Source: a virus. From it: 64,000 bases of DNA. The stretch covers positions 1 to 64,000 of the IMG/VR virus record IMGVR_UViG_3300025128_006599; one strand, 5' to 3'. Position 1 is the first letter of the stretch. Every line of letters begins with the position of its first letter. The translations under genes and the position numbers were made by a program. Below, one piece after another: positions 24,204 to 33,218 of this stretch. Under the pieces are notes generated by a model, which saw nothing but the letters and a program-made list of their open reading frames with translations, did not search any database and was not told the origin of the DNA.

Positions 24204-25690
24204 TGAAGTTAGGACTTATCGTTCCTTATAGAAATCGTCCTACTCACTTACAAAAATTTCGTGATTCAATTCACAAGTATTTTAAAAATCAAGACTATGA
24301 ATTGATAGTAGTGGAACAGGCAGATGATTTACCATTCAACCGTGGTAAGTTATTAAATATAGGTTTTAAAACCGCACTGAGAAAACAATGTGATTATGTT
24401 GTGTTTCATGATATTGATATGCTGCCAATTGATGTGGATTATTCTTATTCGGAAGTTCCAATACATCTATCTACTAATTTTATAAATTCTAAAGAAGAGA
24501 TATTCAAAACTTATTTTGGTGGAGTAACTATGTTTCCCATTTCTTTGTTTGAAAGAGTAAATGGATATTCAAATGATTATTGGGGTTGGGGATTTGAAGA
24601 TGATGATTTGTTAATGCGATTAACTGAGGCAAATGTCTTTACTGATTTTGAATATTATGAAGTACCAAAACATTTGACATCTGGCATTTATCTACACGGA
24701 GATAGAAGTTATGTTGAATGTCCAAATATTATAAATGTAAGAAAAGATTTTACCATACAAATCACATTTAAACCAGATGAGATAATTTGTGATTATGAAA
24801 AACCTTATGACGATTATTCTGTATTTTCTATACCAGGATACAATACTTCAATAAGTTTTAATTCTTTTAATCGTTACAAATTTGAATGTTGGAATGAAAA
24901 GGGTAATTTATATCATATTGATTCTCAGTACGATTACTCACGATTAACACAAATCACAATAACTTATGAAAAAGAGGCTGGTCTTATCATAATGTACCAA
25001 GATGGAAAAGAAATCGGTAGTAAAGTTGTAAAAGAATTGTTAGATACGAGTCCACCTAATTTTTTCATCGGTACGGGAATAGATGAAATGGAAGGTGTTG
25101 ATATCCGTAGTTTTCGTGGATTTGTAAAAGATTTTTGTTATTGGGATACTTCTCTTGCTGCAAACGAAATTGAGGAATTTTCTAAAAATCCAGGTATGGG
25201 ATATATGTGTGATAGTGGACAATATAGTTCTTCACGTAAACTAAAAATATATTTTGATTTTAAACATTTAAAGTTGAATAATCAATTTCAATATGAAAAA
25301 GGTAAAGTGATGAATTTAGTAAATCCAAGATATCAGGCAGTAACATATAATTGTATTCCTAAATCTCAACTTGAACTTGATAGGAAAAAAATTGCAATAC
25401 CTGCAAGAAGAAAATCCACTTTTAAGTTGTTAAAACATAAACCACAAGGATATACAGATGGTAGTTGGAAATCAAGAGTTACAAGATTAAATCAAATTCG
25501 ATTTTATGATGTAGTGTTGAATAATAAAACAAATTATAAAAAAGAAGGATTGAGTAGTATACGATTTAAAAAAATATCTGAAACTTCAGTTGATAATTAC
25601 ACAATGTTGTCAGTAGACTTGACAGGTGGCCCACGTGATGTTGGGATAATAAAAAACTATATGGATGAGATAAGTAAGGAAGACAAATGA
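24203..25690 (+). CDS. GT7-like glycosyltransferase fused to LamG-like lectin
   Basis: A 495-residue two-part protein. Residues 1-~150 resemble beta-1,4-galactosyltransferase family 7: IVPYRNRPTHL, FNRGKLLNIGF (45-55), the DxD motif in FHDIDMLP (Asp70, Asp72), and YWGWGFEDDDLLMRL (126-140), the conserved acceptor/catalytic loop. Residues ~150-330 form a concanavalin-like (LamG) sandwich, ending with a FCYWDTSLAANEIEEF-type strand. A further ~150 residues are unassigned. It probably transfers a hexose or HexNAc, with the lectin part holding the glycan acceptor. It overlaps the next gene, which has the same architecture, by 4 bases, so the pair looks like a tandem duplication that diverged. Confidence 0.72.
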   Translation: MKLGLIVPYRNRPTHLQKFRDSIHKYFKNQDYELIVVEQADDLPFNRGKLLNIGFKTALRKQCDYVVFHDIDMLPIDVDYSYSEVPIHLSTNFINSKEEIFKTYFGGVTMFPISLFERVNGYSNDYWGWGFEDDDLLMRLTEANVFTDFEYYEVPKHLTSGIYLHGDRSYVECPNIINVRKDFTIQITFKPDEIICDYEKPYDDYSVFSIPGYNTSISFNSFNRYKFECWNEKGNLYHIDSQYDYSRLTQITITYEKEAGLIIMYQDGKEIGSKVVKELLDTSPPNFFIGTGIDEMEGVDIRSFRGFVKDFCYWDTSLAANEIEEFSKNPGMGYMCDSGQYSSSRKLKIYFDFKHLKLNNQFQYEKGKVMNLVNPRYQAVTYNCIPKSQLELDRKKIAIPARRKSTFKLLKHKPQGYTDGSWKSRVTRLNQIRFYDVVLNNKTNYKKEGLSSIRFKKISETSVDNYTMLSVDLTGGPRDVGIIKNYMDEISKEDK

Positions 25691-27105
25691 AGTTAGGAGT
25701 TTGTATACCATACAGAGATAATGGTGATGGTGTTAGAAAGAAACATTTGGATACATTGGTTCCACATTTAGAAAAGTTTTTTGGTGAACGAGATATAGAA
25801 TTTAGATGTTATGTTGGACACCAAGTAGATGATAAAAAGTTTAATCGTAGTGGAACTAAAAATGTAGCCTTTCTTGCTGCCAAAGAAGATGGTTGTGATT
25901 ATGTGGCGTTTCATGATGTGGATATGTTACCACAAGATGATTGTGATTACTCACATCCAGGTGATACACCAAAACATATAGCAACTTATCTTTCACAATG
26001 GAATTACACTTTACGAGATATCCATTACTTTGGTGGTGTGGTGATATTCACGATAGAACAATTTGAAGAAGTGAATGGATACCATACCAACTATTGGGGT
26101 TGGGGTATGGAAGATGACGACTTATTTTGGAGATGTATTCAGAAAGGATATTTTAAACCAAGTTATATTGAAGGCCCTGGTATATCAAAGGTATTAGAAT
26201 TTGATGGAAAGTCCACTTATATAAAAATACCACCAAGTAATACACTACTTCACATTCCGAATAAATCTTTTGAAATAGAGATGATTGTTTATGGTGAGAT
26301 AGGAGACGAAAGTAAAGAGTATATGATTGGTCAAGAAATTCCATACATAAAATATCCGATTGTCTCTAAAAAGGGTTGGGACTTTGACATATGTTATAAT
26401 AATTCTAAGGCATATTCCTATACACTTTGGAATTTTAGAAATGAATTACATTATGGTTGGATGATGAGATATCCTAATCAATGGAGTAAAGTAAATGTAA
26501 AGGTTGATACTGACAAGAAACTCAGAACCATTACTGTAAATGATGTGGTTTATGATGAAAAGTTTGGTGAACAAGAATCAAATCTATCAATTGACCAGAC
26601 ACTTAAACGTTACGGAAATATACCATTTTGGATTGGTCGGAATTCACCAGGTTCACATCAAACCAATATCTTCAAAGGAAAACTTCAATCTTTGAAAATG
26701 TATAATTTTAAAGGTGAAAATGTACTACATTATGATATGAATAAATCATATAGAATGGAAAAGATATTAGATTTAAGTGGTAATGAAAATCATGGTGAAT
26801 TAGTAATTGGTAAGGGAAGAGTCACTAAAGATGATGTTTCTAAAATTCCACATACGATTGTACCTGATAGAAGATATGGAACTATGGAGTGTATGTATCA
26901 CGATGATGAGGGAATAGTCGATAAAAAGTTTGCTGGTGATCCTGAGGCTACTGCAAAAAATGAAGTAATATATAAAAAGAAAATGCAAAAAAATCAAATA
27001 GATATAGATGGTGATGAATATGGGTTGAGAGAAATGAAATATCAAATAGATAGCACTGATACTATTTATAACGGACACAAAATAATAAATGTGAGGTTTT
27101 TGTGA
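25687..27105 (+). CDS. GT7-like glycosyltransferase fused to LamG-like lectin, second copy
   Basis: A 472-residue paralogue of the preceding protein. The GT7-like part has CIPYRDNGDG, FNRSGTKNVAFL (52-63), the DxD motif FHDVDMLPQ (Asp77, Asp79) and YWGWGMEDDDLFWRC (136-150). The lectin part runs from KVLEFDGKSTYIKIP (near 167) through FEIEMIVYG and IPFWIGRNS to a strand containing LKMYNFKGE and LDLSGNENHGE, the latter typical of LamG domains in which Asp-Leu-Ser-Gly-Asn precedes the domain end. It likely adds the same or the next sugar to a common acceptor. Its stop overlaps the GTG of the next gene. Confidence 0.72.
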   Translation: MKLGVCIPYRDNGDGVRKKHLDTLVPHLEKFFGERDIEFRCYVGHQVDDKKFNRSGTKNVAFLAAKEDGCDYVAFHDVDMLPQDDCDYSHPGDTPKHIATYLSQWNYTLRDIHYFGGVVIFTIEQFEEVNGYHTNYWGWGMEDDDLFWRCIQKGYFKPSYIEGPGISKVLEFDGKSTYIKIPPSNTLLHIPNKSFEIEMIVYGEIGDESKEYMIGQEIPYIKYPIVSKKGWDFDICYNNSKAYSYTLWNFRNELHYGWMMRYPNQWSKVNVKVDTDKKLRTITVNDVVYDEKFGEQESNLSIDQTLKRYGNIPFWIGRNSPGSHQTNIFKGKLQSLKMYNFKGENVLHYDMNKSYRMEKILDLSGNENHGELVIGKGRVTKDDVSKIPHTIVPDRRYGTMECMYHDDEGIVDKKFAGDPEATAKNEVIYKKKMQKNQIDIDGDEYGLREMKYQIDSTDTIYNGHKIINVRFL

Positions 27106-28382
27106 AAATAAAACACGTTAATTTAGTTGAGAACATATTTGAGCAAAATGATATAGAATTACTACAAAATATTCATATACCGACAAAAAATAATTCACTT
27201 TTTTTAAGTGATCATTTTGTACATCAGAATCCACAATTTACAAAACTTGTTAGATATTTAAATGATATTGAGTTATGGTCAAAAAGAATACCTGAGGTTA
27301 TAAACTTAGAATCTTTTCACTCTTTAAGAATGGAATTAATTGAAGATTTTGAAAAATACAAAACTACAAATAAGAAGAAGGATATTCAACATAAATTTCT
27401 TATTGATATTGATAATAATGTTGGATATTATAAAAACTTCAAGGTGGAAATCTCATCAAGAGTGTTATTGGTTGAGGGTATAACACAAAAACATATCAAT
27501 AAATGGAGGTTGAAATCCTCTTTTTGGTATGAAATTTATGCGAACTACAGAAATCGACCTGAATTATTTGAACCCGAAAAATGGAATAAATTAGATTGGA
27601 TGGAGAGAGATGAAGCGTATGATAACTATATTGATTGGTGTGGGGGTTTATATGAGATAAGACATAGAAAAGGTAATTATATAATTCAATTTGATAATGT
27701 TGATATTCTTAATGTAAGTGATGAAGATAATCTGTATAAAAAAATAAAGGCATATATATTGATAAGTAGGAGATGGACTTCCAGAGGAAATCCGAAAATG
27801 GGAACCGTATTTGGTTTTAGTATATATGATTCCACTTGGACTGAAAAACGACTTAGAAAAGAAATGAATGATTTTAAGGAGTTAATTTTAGATAATATTG
27901 AGGAGTTAATTTCAAATTTAAGTGGTAGATGGTTGTTTGCAGGTATTTTATTATGTTTTATCGATAATGGTACTGATGAAGAAAAATTTATTGCTTTAAG
28001 TTTACTTATACTAATGTTAATCAATAGAGTAAACTTTAAGGCTAGTAGTAGTCTTGCTCCAAGAGGTATAAGGGATATATGGTCTCAACAAAATTATATG
28101 ATGGAAGAAGAAAAAGAATTTTTAATTAATAAAGTTTTACCATTAACAAAGAAAAAAGATTTTGAATCTTTTGTAAAAGAATTTATAGATGTTATTGTAG
28201 TAGGTGGTGTTCAAGATGAGAATGAAGTTATTATAACACCTCACACAAAGCCAATACCAATCGGGCAAGAAGATTTAGAACGACATCAATTATTTCCAAC
28301 TTTAGCTCTTCTATGGAATAAAGAAGAAACTTCTAAATTTAAAAACTTATTTTTAAAAACACTAAATGAGAAACTTTCATGA
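27102..28382 (+). CDS. hypothetical 426-residue protein
   Basis: Unrecognised. The GTG start at 27102 overlaps the stop of the preceding gene and follows GAGG at about 7 bases. The N-terminal third is charged and helical. The middle is rich in Trp, Tyr and Arg (RWTSRGNPKMGTVFGFS). Around residues 276-310 are two hydrophobic helices (WLFAGILLCFI, FIALSLLILMLIN) separated by an acidic turn, which could be HEAT-like helices or membrane-contacting segments. It lies between the GT7-lectin pair and a radical SAM gene and overlaps both neighbours by 4 bases, so it is probably part of the same pathway. Confidence 0.55.
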   Translation: MKIKHVNLVENIFEQNDIELLQNIHIPTKNNSLFLSDHFVHQNPQFTKLVRYLNDIELWSKRIPEVINLESFHSLRMELIEDFEKYKTTNKKKDIQHKFLIDIDNNVGYYKNFKVEISSRVLLVEGITQKHINKWRLKSSFWYEIYANYRNRPELFEPEKWNKLDWMERDEAYDNYIDWCGGLYEIRHRKGNYIIQFDNVDILNVSDEDNLYKKIKAYILISRRWTSRGNPKMGTVFGFSIYDSTWTEKRLRKEMNDFKELILDNIEELISNLSGRWLFAGILLCFIDNGTDEEKFIALSLLILMLINRVNFKASSSLAPRGIRDIWSQQNYMMEEEKEFLINKVLPLTKKKDFESFVKEFIDVIVVGGVQDENEVIITPHTKPIPIGQEDLERHQLFPTLALLWNKEETSKFKNLFLKTLNEKLS

Positions 28383-29794
28383 CAGATGTAACCAAAGATA
28401 ATCCTTTTTATATAAAGAATAAAGAAAAACTCGATGAAGTAGGTTCAGGTATGTGTTTGGCAAAATGGACACAAGTAACACTTCAATTGCAATCTGGACA
28501 TAATCATAGTTGTCACCATCCAAGAACACATAAAATCAATTTAAAAGAAATTGAAAGAAATCCAAGTGCTCTACACAATACACGATACAAAAAAACACGA
28601 AGACATGAAATGTTAACGGGTAAACGACCAGTCGAGTGTGATTATTGTTGGAATGTAGAAGATAATTCAGATAGATTTTCAGATAGAGTTTTTAAGTCTT
28701 CTGAGAGTTGGTCATTACCACATTTTGATGAAATAACTCAATCAAATTGGAGAGAGGATTTCAATCCAAGATATGTGGAGGTGGCATTCTCAAATGCCTG
28801 TAACTTTAAATGTAGTTATTGTGGGCCTGCATATTCTTCTACTTGGATGGAAGAAATTAATAAACATGGTGGCTATCCCACTACAGATAAATTCAATGAT
28901 AATGATTGGTTAAAACGAGAGGATAAAATGCCCATACCACATAGAGATTATAATCCATATGTTGAGGCATTTTGGAAGTGGTGGCCAAAACTATATCGAG
29001 ATTTACATACTTTTAGAATCACAGGTGGTGAACCATTACTATCAAAGGATACTTGGGGTGTGATGGACTATATTATTGATGAACCTAATCCAAATAAAGA
29101 TTTACAATTGGCAATTAATAGTAATTTGGGAGTACCTGATGGGTTAATTAATAGATTTATAGAAAAGATACAAAAAATTGAGGACAAAGAAAAGGTAAAA
29201 GAATTTATTGTTTTTACTTCAGCTGATACTTGGGGAGAACAATCAGAATATATAAGAAATGGATTGGAATTTAATCGTTTTTGGGACAATATGAACAAAA
29301 TATTAGAAAAGTGTCCACGAGTAAATCTAACCATTATGTCAACATATAATGCACTTTCCGTTCCTAATTATCATAAGTTAATAAATGGTGTTTATGATTT
29401 AAAACAAAAATATGGTTCTCAAGATAGATATTGGAAGTCTGCAGTATTTTTGGATTCAAGTTATTTACGACATCCAGAACATCAAACCGTACAAGTTTTG
29501 CCAGATAAATGGACAACCAATATTTTTAAACAAGCACAATTAACAGATTATCTTGCAGTTCCTTCGTTTGAACATAAGTATGTTGGATATTCAGATATTG
29601 AGGTACAAAAAATTAAAAGAATATGGGATTGGAGAGTTGCAACTTGGCCAGAAAAGGATAGTCAAGTAATGAATCATAGATATAACTTTGGTAAATATTT
29701 CCAAGAACATGATAAAAGAAGAGGTACAGATTTTTGTAAAACATTTCCTGAATTAGAGGAATTTTATCAAGATTGTTTGGAGATTAAACTATGA
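28379..29794 (+). CDS. radical SAM enzyme with N-terminal Cys motif
   Basis: A 471-residue radical SAM protein. The cluster motif is CNFKCSYC (Cys141, 145, 148), followed by TFRITGGEPLL (the GGEP SAM-binding strand). Before it lies a conserved CxxxW region (MCLAKW, 25-30), SCHHP and a CDYCW motif (87-91), which together look like an N-terminal auxiliary Fe-S or twitch-type element. Proteins of this design occur in marine phages and bacteria next to glycan genes. The reaction is not known; C-H activation of a sugar or a peptide is possible. It overlaps the previous gene by 4 bases and the next by 4. Confidence 0.78.
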   Translation: MTDVTKDNPFYIKNKEKLDEVGSGMCLAKWTQVTLQLQSGHNHSCHHPRTHKINLKEIERNPSALHNTRYKKTRRHEMLTGKRPVECDYCWNVEDNSDRFSDRVFKSSESWSLPHFDEITQSNWREDFNPRYVEVAFSNACNFKCSYCGPAYSSTWMEEINKHGGYPTTDKFNDNDWLKREDKMPIPHRDYNPYVEAFWKWWPKLYRDLHTFRITGGEPLLSKDTWGVMDYIIDEPNPNKDLQLAINSNLGVPDGLINRFIEKIQKIEDKEKVKEFIVFTSADTWGEQSEYIRNGLEFNRFWDNMNKILEKCPRVNLTIMSTYNALSVPNYHKLINGVYDLKQKYGSQDRYWKSAVFLDSSYLRHPEHQTVQVLPDKWTTNIFKQAQLTDYLAVPSFEHKYVGYSDIEVQKIKRIWDWRVATWPEKDSQVMNHRYNFGKYFQEHDKRRGTDFCKTFPELEEFYQDCLEIKL

Positions 29795-30384
29795 GATTAG
29801 ACAAAAATAATATTTATTTCTTACCACCAGATAACAAGAACGGATTAAGTACCTTACCACCAAATAATTTGTATTTATCTGATACGTTTGAATTTAGAGT
29901 TAGATTCACTATAGATATAAAAGAATGTAAAGACAAGGATTGTGGAGTAATTATGATGAACGGAAAACATTTGGGTATTCGTGTTTATAATGATTATTTA
30001 TCTGCGTCGGTTTGGACACAAAATGGAATATATGAAAAACAATTTCCTTTAGATATTGAAAATATTTGGTGTCGTTTTATATGTGATAATAAAAACAAAC
30101 AAATTAGTTTAATTACAGATACTCAATCATCAACAATTGATTTTGATGGAGATTTAGTAGATGATTATAAATACTCTTATTTGTGGGTTGGGTGTGGTAA
30201 TGGTTTTAATGAACCAGACGATGAGTTTAGAAATAATTTTTTTGGTGATATTTCTTATTTAGAAATAAAAAAAGATGATAAAACACTATTTAAATCTAAT
30301 TTTGAAAAGAAAACAAATTTTAAAGTATTTGATGAAAGTGGTAATGGTAATCATTTGTTAAAATATAAAAAAGAGTGGTATTAG
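29791..30384 (+). CDS. stand-alone LamG-like lectin domain protein
   Basis: A 197-residue protein resembling only the lectin part of the GT7 fusions. It has FEFRVRFTIDIK and GVIMMNGKHLGIRVYN (beta-sandwich strands), IENIWCRFICDNKNKQISL, YSYLWVGCGNG, then FFGDISYLEIKK and FDESGNGNHLL, the terminal LamG signature also seen in the 25687 protein. There is no signal peptide and no catalytic motif. It could act as a carbohydrate-binding partner of the nearby transferases, or as a virion decoration. It overlaps the radical SAM gene by 4 bases, and its stop overlaps the GTG start of the next gene (TAGTG). Confidence 0.6.
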   Translation: MRLDKNNIYFLPPDNKNGLSTLPPNNLYLSDTFEFRVRFTIDIKECKDKDCGVIMMNGKHLGIRVYNDYLSASVWTQNGIYEKQFPLDIENIWCRFICDNKNKQISLITDTQSSTIDFDGDLVDDYKYSYLWVGCGNGFNEPDDEFRNNFFGDISYLEIKKDDKTLFKSNFEKKTNFKVFDESGNGNHLLKYKKEWY

Positions 30385-31424
30385 TGAAATACGTTATAGA
30401 TATAGATGGTACTATCTGTAAAGAAATTGGTGATGTAATTGATAGGAAACCATACACAAATAGAATAGATAAGATAAACTCATTATATGATAAAGGACAT
30501 ACGATTGTTTATATGACAGCTCGTGGATTAAAGAGTGGTAGAGGAGAAGAGTATTATCGTCCAATTACAGAACAACAATTAAAAAAATGGGGTTGTAAAT
30601 ATCATGAGTTACAATTTAAACTACATGATGCAGATTTATTTATAGATGACAAGTCAGTAAATTCAAATGATTTTTTTGAATCTAATATTGAGGATAAAAC
30701 CGTATCGGTTGTGATTCCAGCAAGATATAAATCAACACGATTTCCAGGTAAACCAATAGTTGAAATTGATGGGATACCAATGGTAATTAGAGTTGCACAA
30801 CAAGCAACAAAGGCTGTTGGGAAAGAAAATGTTTATATAGCAACAGAAAGTGGAATAGTCTCTGACTTGATTTATAATTATGATTATAACGTTATATTAA
30901 CTTCAAGTAGTTGTCTTACTGGAACAGATAGAGTGGCGGAAGCATCTTTACAATTGGATAGTGATATAATTGTAAACGTTCAAGGTGATGAACCTATGGT
31001 AAATCCTGATACTATTTTAAAAGTTATAGAGGAGAAGAAAAAGTTTCCAAATTCTATGATTACCGCTGTTAGTAGAGTTGATTCAAGAGAAGTGTTTGAT
31101 GATAAAAATATTGTTAAATTTGTTTTTGATGAAAAAAACAATTTATTATACACTTCACGGAGTGGAATTCCTGGTAACAAAAATGATGAATTTATGTATG
31201 GGTATAGTCATGTAGCAGTTTATGCATTCAACAAAGAAGATTTGACCAAATTTTATCACTATGGGATAAAAAATGGAAAGAGTAAATTAGAGTGGATAGA
31301 GGATGTTGAGATTTTAAGATTTTTAGAAATTGGTCATAATGTTAAAATAGTAGAAGTATCCGATGTTGGGTGGTCTGTAGATATACCAAGTGATGTTAAA
31401 AAAGTAGAAAGATTATTGAAATGA
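30384..31424 (+). CDS. HAD phosphatase-KdsB (CMP-Kdo synthetase) fusion
   Basis: A 346-residue fusion. Residues 1-~105 are a HAD-like hydrolase: YVIDIDGTI (Asp6, Asp8), VYMTARG and LFIDDKS. Residues ~107-346 match 3-deoxy-manno-octulosonate cytidylyltransferase: VVIPARYKSTRFPGKP (112-124 loop), TGTDRVAEA, VNVQGDEPMV, LEWIEDVEILRFLE and SVDIPSD. The enzyme would activate Kdo or a related acid sugar with CTP, and the HAD part may remove the phosphate of the precursor, as KdsC does as a separate protein. I chose the GTG at 30384, which overlaps the previous stop, rather than the GTG at 30375. The HAD part is not an obvious KdsC, so the sugar may not be Kdo itself. Confidence 0.8.
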   Translation: MKYVIDIDGTICKEIGDVIDRKPYTNRIDKINSLYDKGHTIVYMTARGLKSGRGEEYYRPITEQQLKKWGCKYHELQFKLHDADLFIDDKSVNSNDFFESNIEDKTVSVVIPARYKSTRFPGKPIVEIDGIPMVIRVAQQATKAVGKENVYIATESGIVSDLIYNYDYNVILTSSSCLTGTDRVAEASLQLDSDIIVNVQGDEPMVNPDTILKVIEEKKKFPNSMITAVSRVDSREVFDDKNIVKFVFDEKNNLLYTSRSGIPGNKNDEFMYGYSHVAVYAFNKEDLTKFYHYGIKNGKSKLEWIEDVEILRFLEIGHNVKIVEVSDVGWSVDIPSDVKKVERLLK

Positions 31425-31816
31425 GTACGGTTGAAGAATGGTCAAAACAGGCAAAAAAAGATGAAGTTGGAGTAATAGCAATGGATTTTGACAATGTAAT
31501 CCATAATAATTCTTTGGGTTTTCACGATGGAACTTGTTATGGAGAACCTATTGAGGGTGTTATTGAATCTATAAAAAAAATATCGAAGAGATTTAGAGTT
31601 GTTATTTATAGTTATAAAGGACACCCTAATAGACCACTAATTAATGGTAAGAGTGGTATTGAATTGGTTTGGGATTGGTTAAAGAAATACGAAATTGATT
31701 CTTATATAGAAGATATAGTGTGGGGAAAACCCAATGCATTACTTTATATTGATGATAAGGGATATAGATTTGAAAATTGGAAAGATACTATGAAATTTTT
31801 AGAGAACTTGGAGTAA
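31421..31816 (+). CDS. HAD-like hydrolase, small
   Basis: A 131-residue protein with HAD motif I IAMDFDNVIHN (Asp22, Asp24), motif II-like VVIYSYKG and an acidic motif ALLYIDDKGY near the end (motif IV DD). Small HADs of this kind in phage and bacterial surface-polysaccharide loci are taken as phosphatases of sugar phosphates or nucleotides. Motif II has Ser in SYKG, and the motif III Lys is placed in VWGKPNA. It overlaps the KdsB fusion by 4 bases, which suggests it serves the same sugar. Confidence 0.6.
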   Translation: MSTVEEWSKQAKKDEVGVIAMDFDNVIHNNSLGFHDGTCYGEPIEGVIESIKKISKRFRVVIYSYKGHPNRPLINGKSGIELVWDWLKKYEIDSYIEDIVWGKPNALLYIDDKGYRFENWKDTMKFLENLE

Positions 31817-31818
31817 AA

Positions 31819-33213
31819 ATGAGAATATTATTAGTAACAATAGACCATTTGGCACATTTGAACATTTTTCCTATGGGAGTTGCATATATAGCTGCCGTTG
31901 CAAGACAAGATGGACATGAAGTTGAAATTTGGAATCAAGAATTATATCATTTTGAAGATTCTGAAATTGAAACATTTTTAAATGAAAATGAACCATATGA
32001 TGTAATAGGTGTGGGTATTTATGGATATCAAATGTTTAAAAAATCAATCGAAGTTTGTAAATATATACAGAAATCTAAAAATAAACCAACTGTAGTTTTA
32101 GGTTCAAATGGCCCAAGTGCATGTCCTGAATATTTTTTAGAACAAACTAATGCGGATTATATTGTTCATGGTGAAGGAGAATCCTCTTGGAGAGAGTTAT
32201 TAAGAAGATTAGAAAACAATTTAGATACTACAGATTCGCCCGGAATATCATTTATGAAACACGATGGGACACTATATAAAAATCCTGATTCACCATTGAT
32301 TCGACCTGTAGATGATTTACCATTTCCTGCTTGGGATTTATTTCCAATGGATGCATATATTCTTTATAAACACGAATCGGCAAAACACACAGCAAGATGT
32401 TTTCCAGTTTTATATTCAAGAGGTTGTCCACAAAATTGTAATTTTTGTTTTAGACTTTATGACAGTTACAGATTACGGAGTTTTGAAAATGTTTTTGAAG
32501 AAATTACGATATTGAGAGATAAGTATAAAGTAGACCATATTGATTTTGTTGATGAAAATATTGGAATCAATGAAAAGGCATTAATTAGATTTTCAAAGGC
32601 AATGAAAAAGGCAGATTTAGGAGTAACTTGGAATTGTCATGGTACTACACCAGCCTGTACCGTAGAGGCATTAACTACAGCAATAGATGCTGGAATGACT
32701 GCCATAAATCTTGGAATAGAAGCTTTAGACCAAACTGTTATTGATAATATTACAAAAAAACAAACGGTGCAAGATGCATATGATGCAGTTGATGCGTGTA
32801 AAGAAGTTGGTATATTTCCTGGTTTAAATATTATTTGGGGTAATATAGGTGATACATTAGAATCACTTGAAAAGGGTGTAGAGTTTCTTATGAAGTATAA
32901 TAGTACTCATCATTTACGGTCAATTAAACCAGTAACACCTTATCCAGGTACACCACTATACCATCACGCGGTTGAAAAGGGATTATTAAAAGGCCCAGCA
33001 GACTTTTATGAAAAATATCAAAATTCCGATAGAATGACTTGTAATTTTACAGAGTTATCGGATGAAGAATTTTATAAAGCACTTTATGATGCCAACAAAA
33101 GAATAGTAGAGGATTGGCACAAAAGAGTTGCAAAGGCAACAACTGATGGGTATAAAGAGGCATATTTTAATTATGATCCTGAAGTTGGTTTTAGAGGCCC
33201 ACGACACGTGTAG
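31819..33213 (+). CDS. B12-binding-type radical SAM protein
   Basis: A 464-residue protein of the B12-binding radical SAM class. Residues 1-~135 form a Rossmann-like cobalamin-binding domain (RILLVTIDHLAH, GVAYIAAVARQ, VIGVGIYGY, VVLGSNGPS, IVHGEGE) without an obvious DxHxxG loop. The cluster motif CPQNCNFC is at Cys203, 207 and 210, followed by FVDENIG and the usual PGLNIIWG. Members methylate unactivated carbons or rearrange sugars and lipids. I chose the ATG at 31819, 7 bases after TTGGAG; an earlier in-frame ATG at 31777 lies well inside the HAD gene. It follows that gene by 2 bases. Confidence 0.8.
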   Translation: MRILLVTIDHLAHLNIFPMGVAYIAAVARQDGHEVEIWNQELYHFEDSEIETFLNENEPYDVIGVGIYGYQMFKKSIEVCKYIQKSKNKPTVVLGSNGPSACPEYFLEQTNADYIVHGEGESSWRELLRRLENNLDTTDSPGISFMKHDGTLYKNPDSPLIRPVDDLPFPAWDLFPMDAYILYKHESAKHTARCFPVLYSRGCPQNCNFCFRLYDSYRLRSFENVFEEITILRDKYKVDHIDFVDENIGINEKALIRFSKAMKKADLGVTWNCHGTTPACTVEALTTAIDAGMTAINLGIEALDQTVIDNITKKQTVQDAYDAVDACKEVGIFPGLNIIWGNIGDTLESLEKGVEFLMKYNSTHHLRSIKPVTPYPGTPLYHHAVEKGLLKGPADFYEKYQNSDRMTCNFTELSDEEFYKALYDANKRIVEDWHKRVAKATTDGYKEAYFNYDPEVGFRGPRHV

Positions 33214-33218
33214 GAGTT

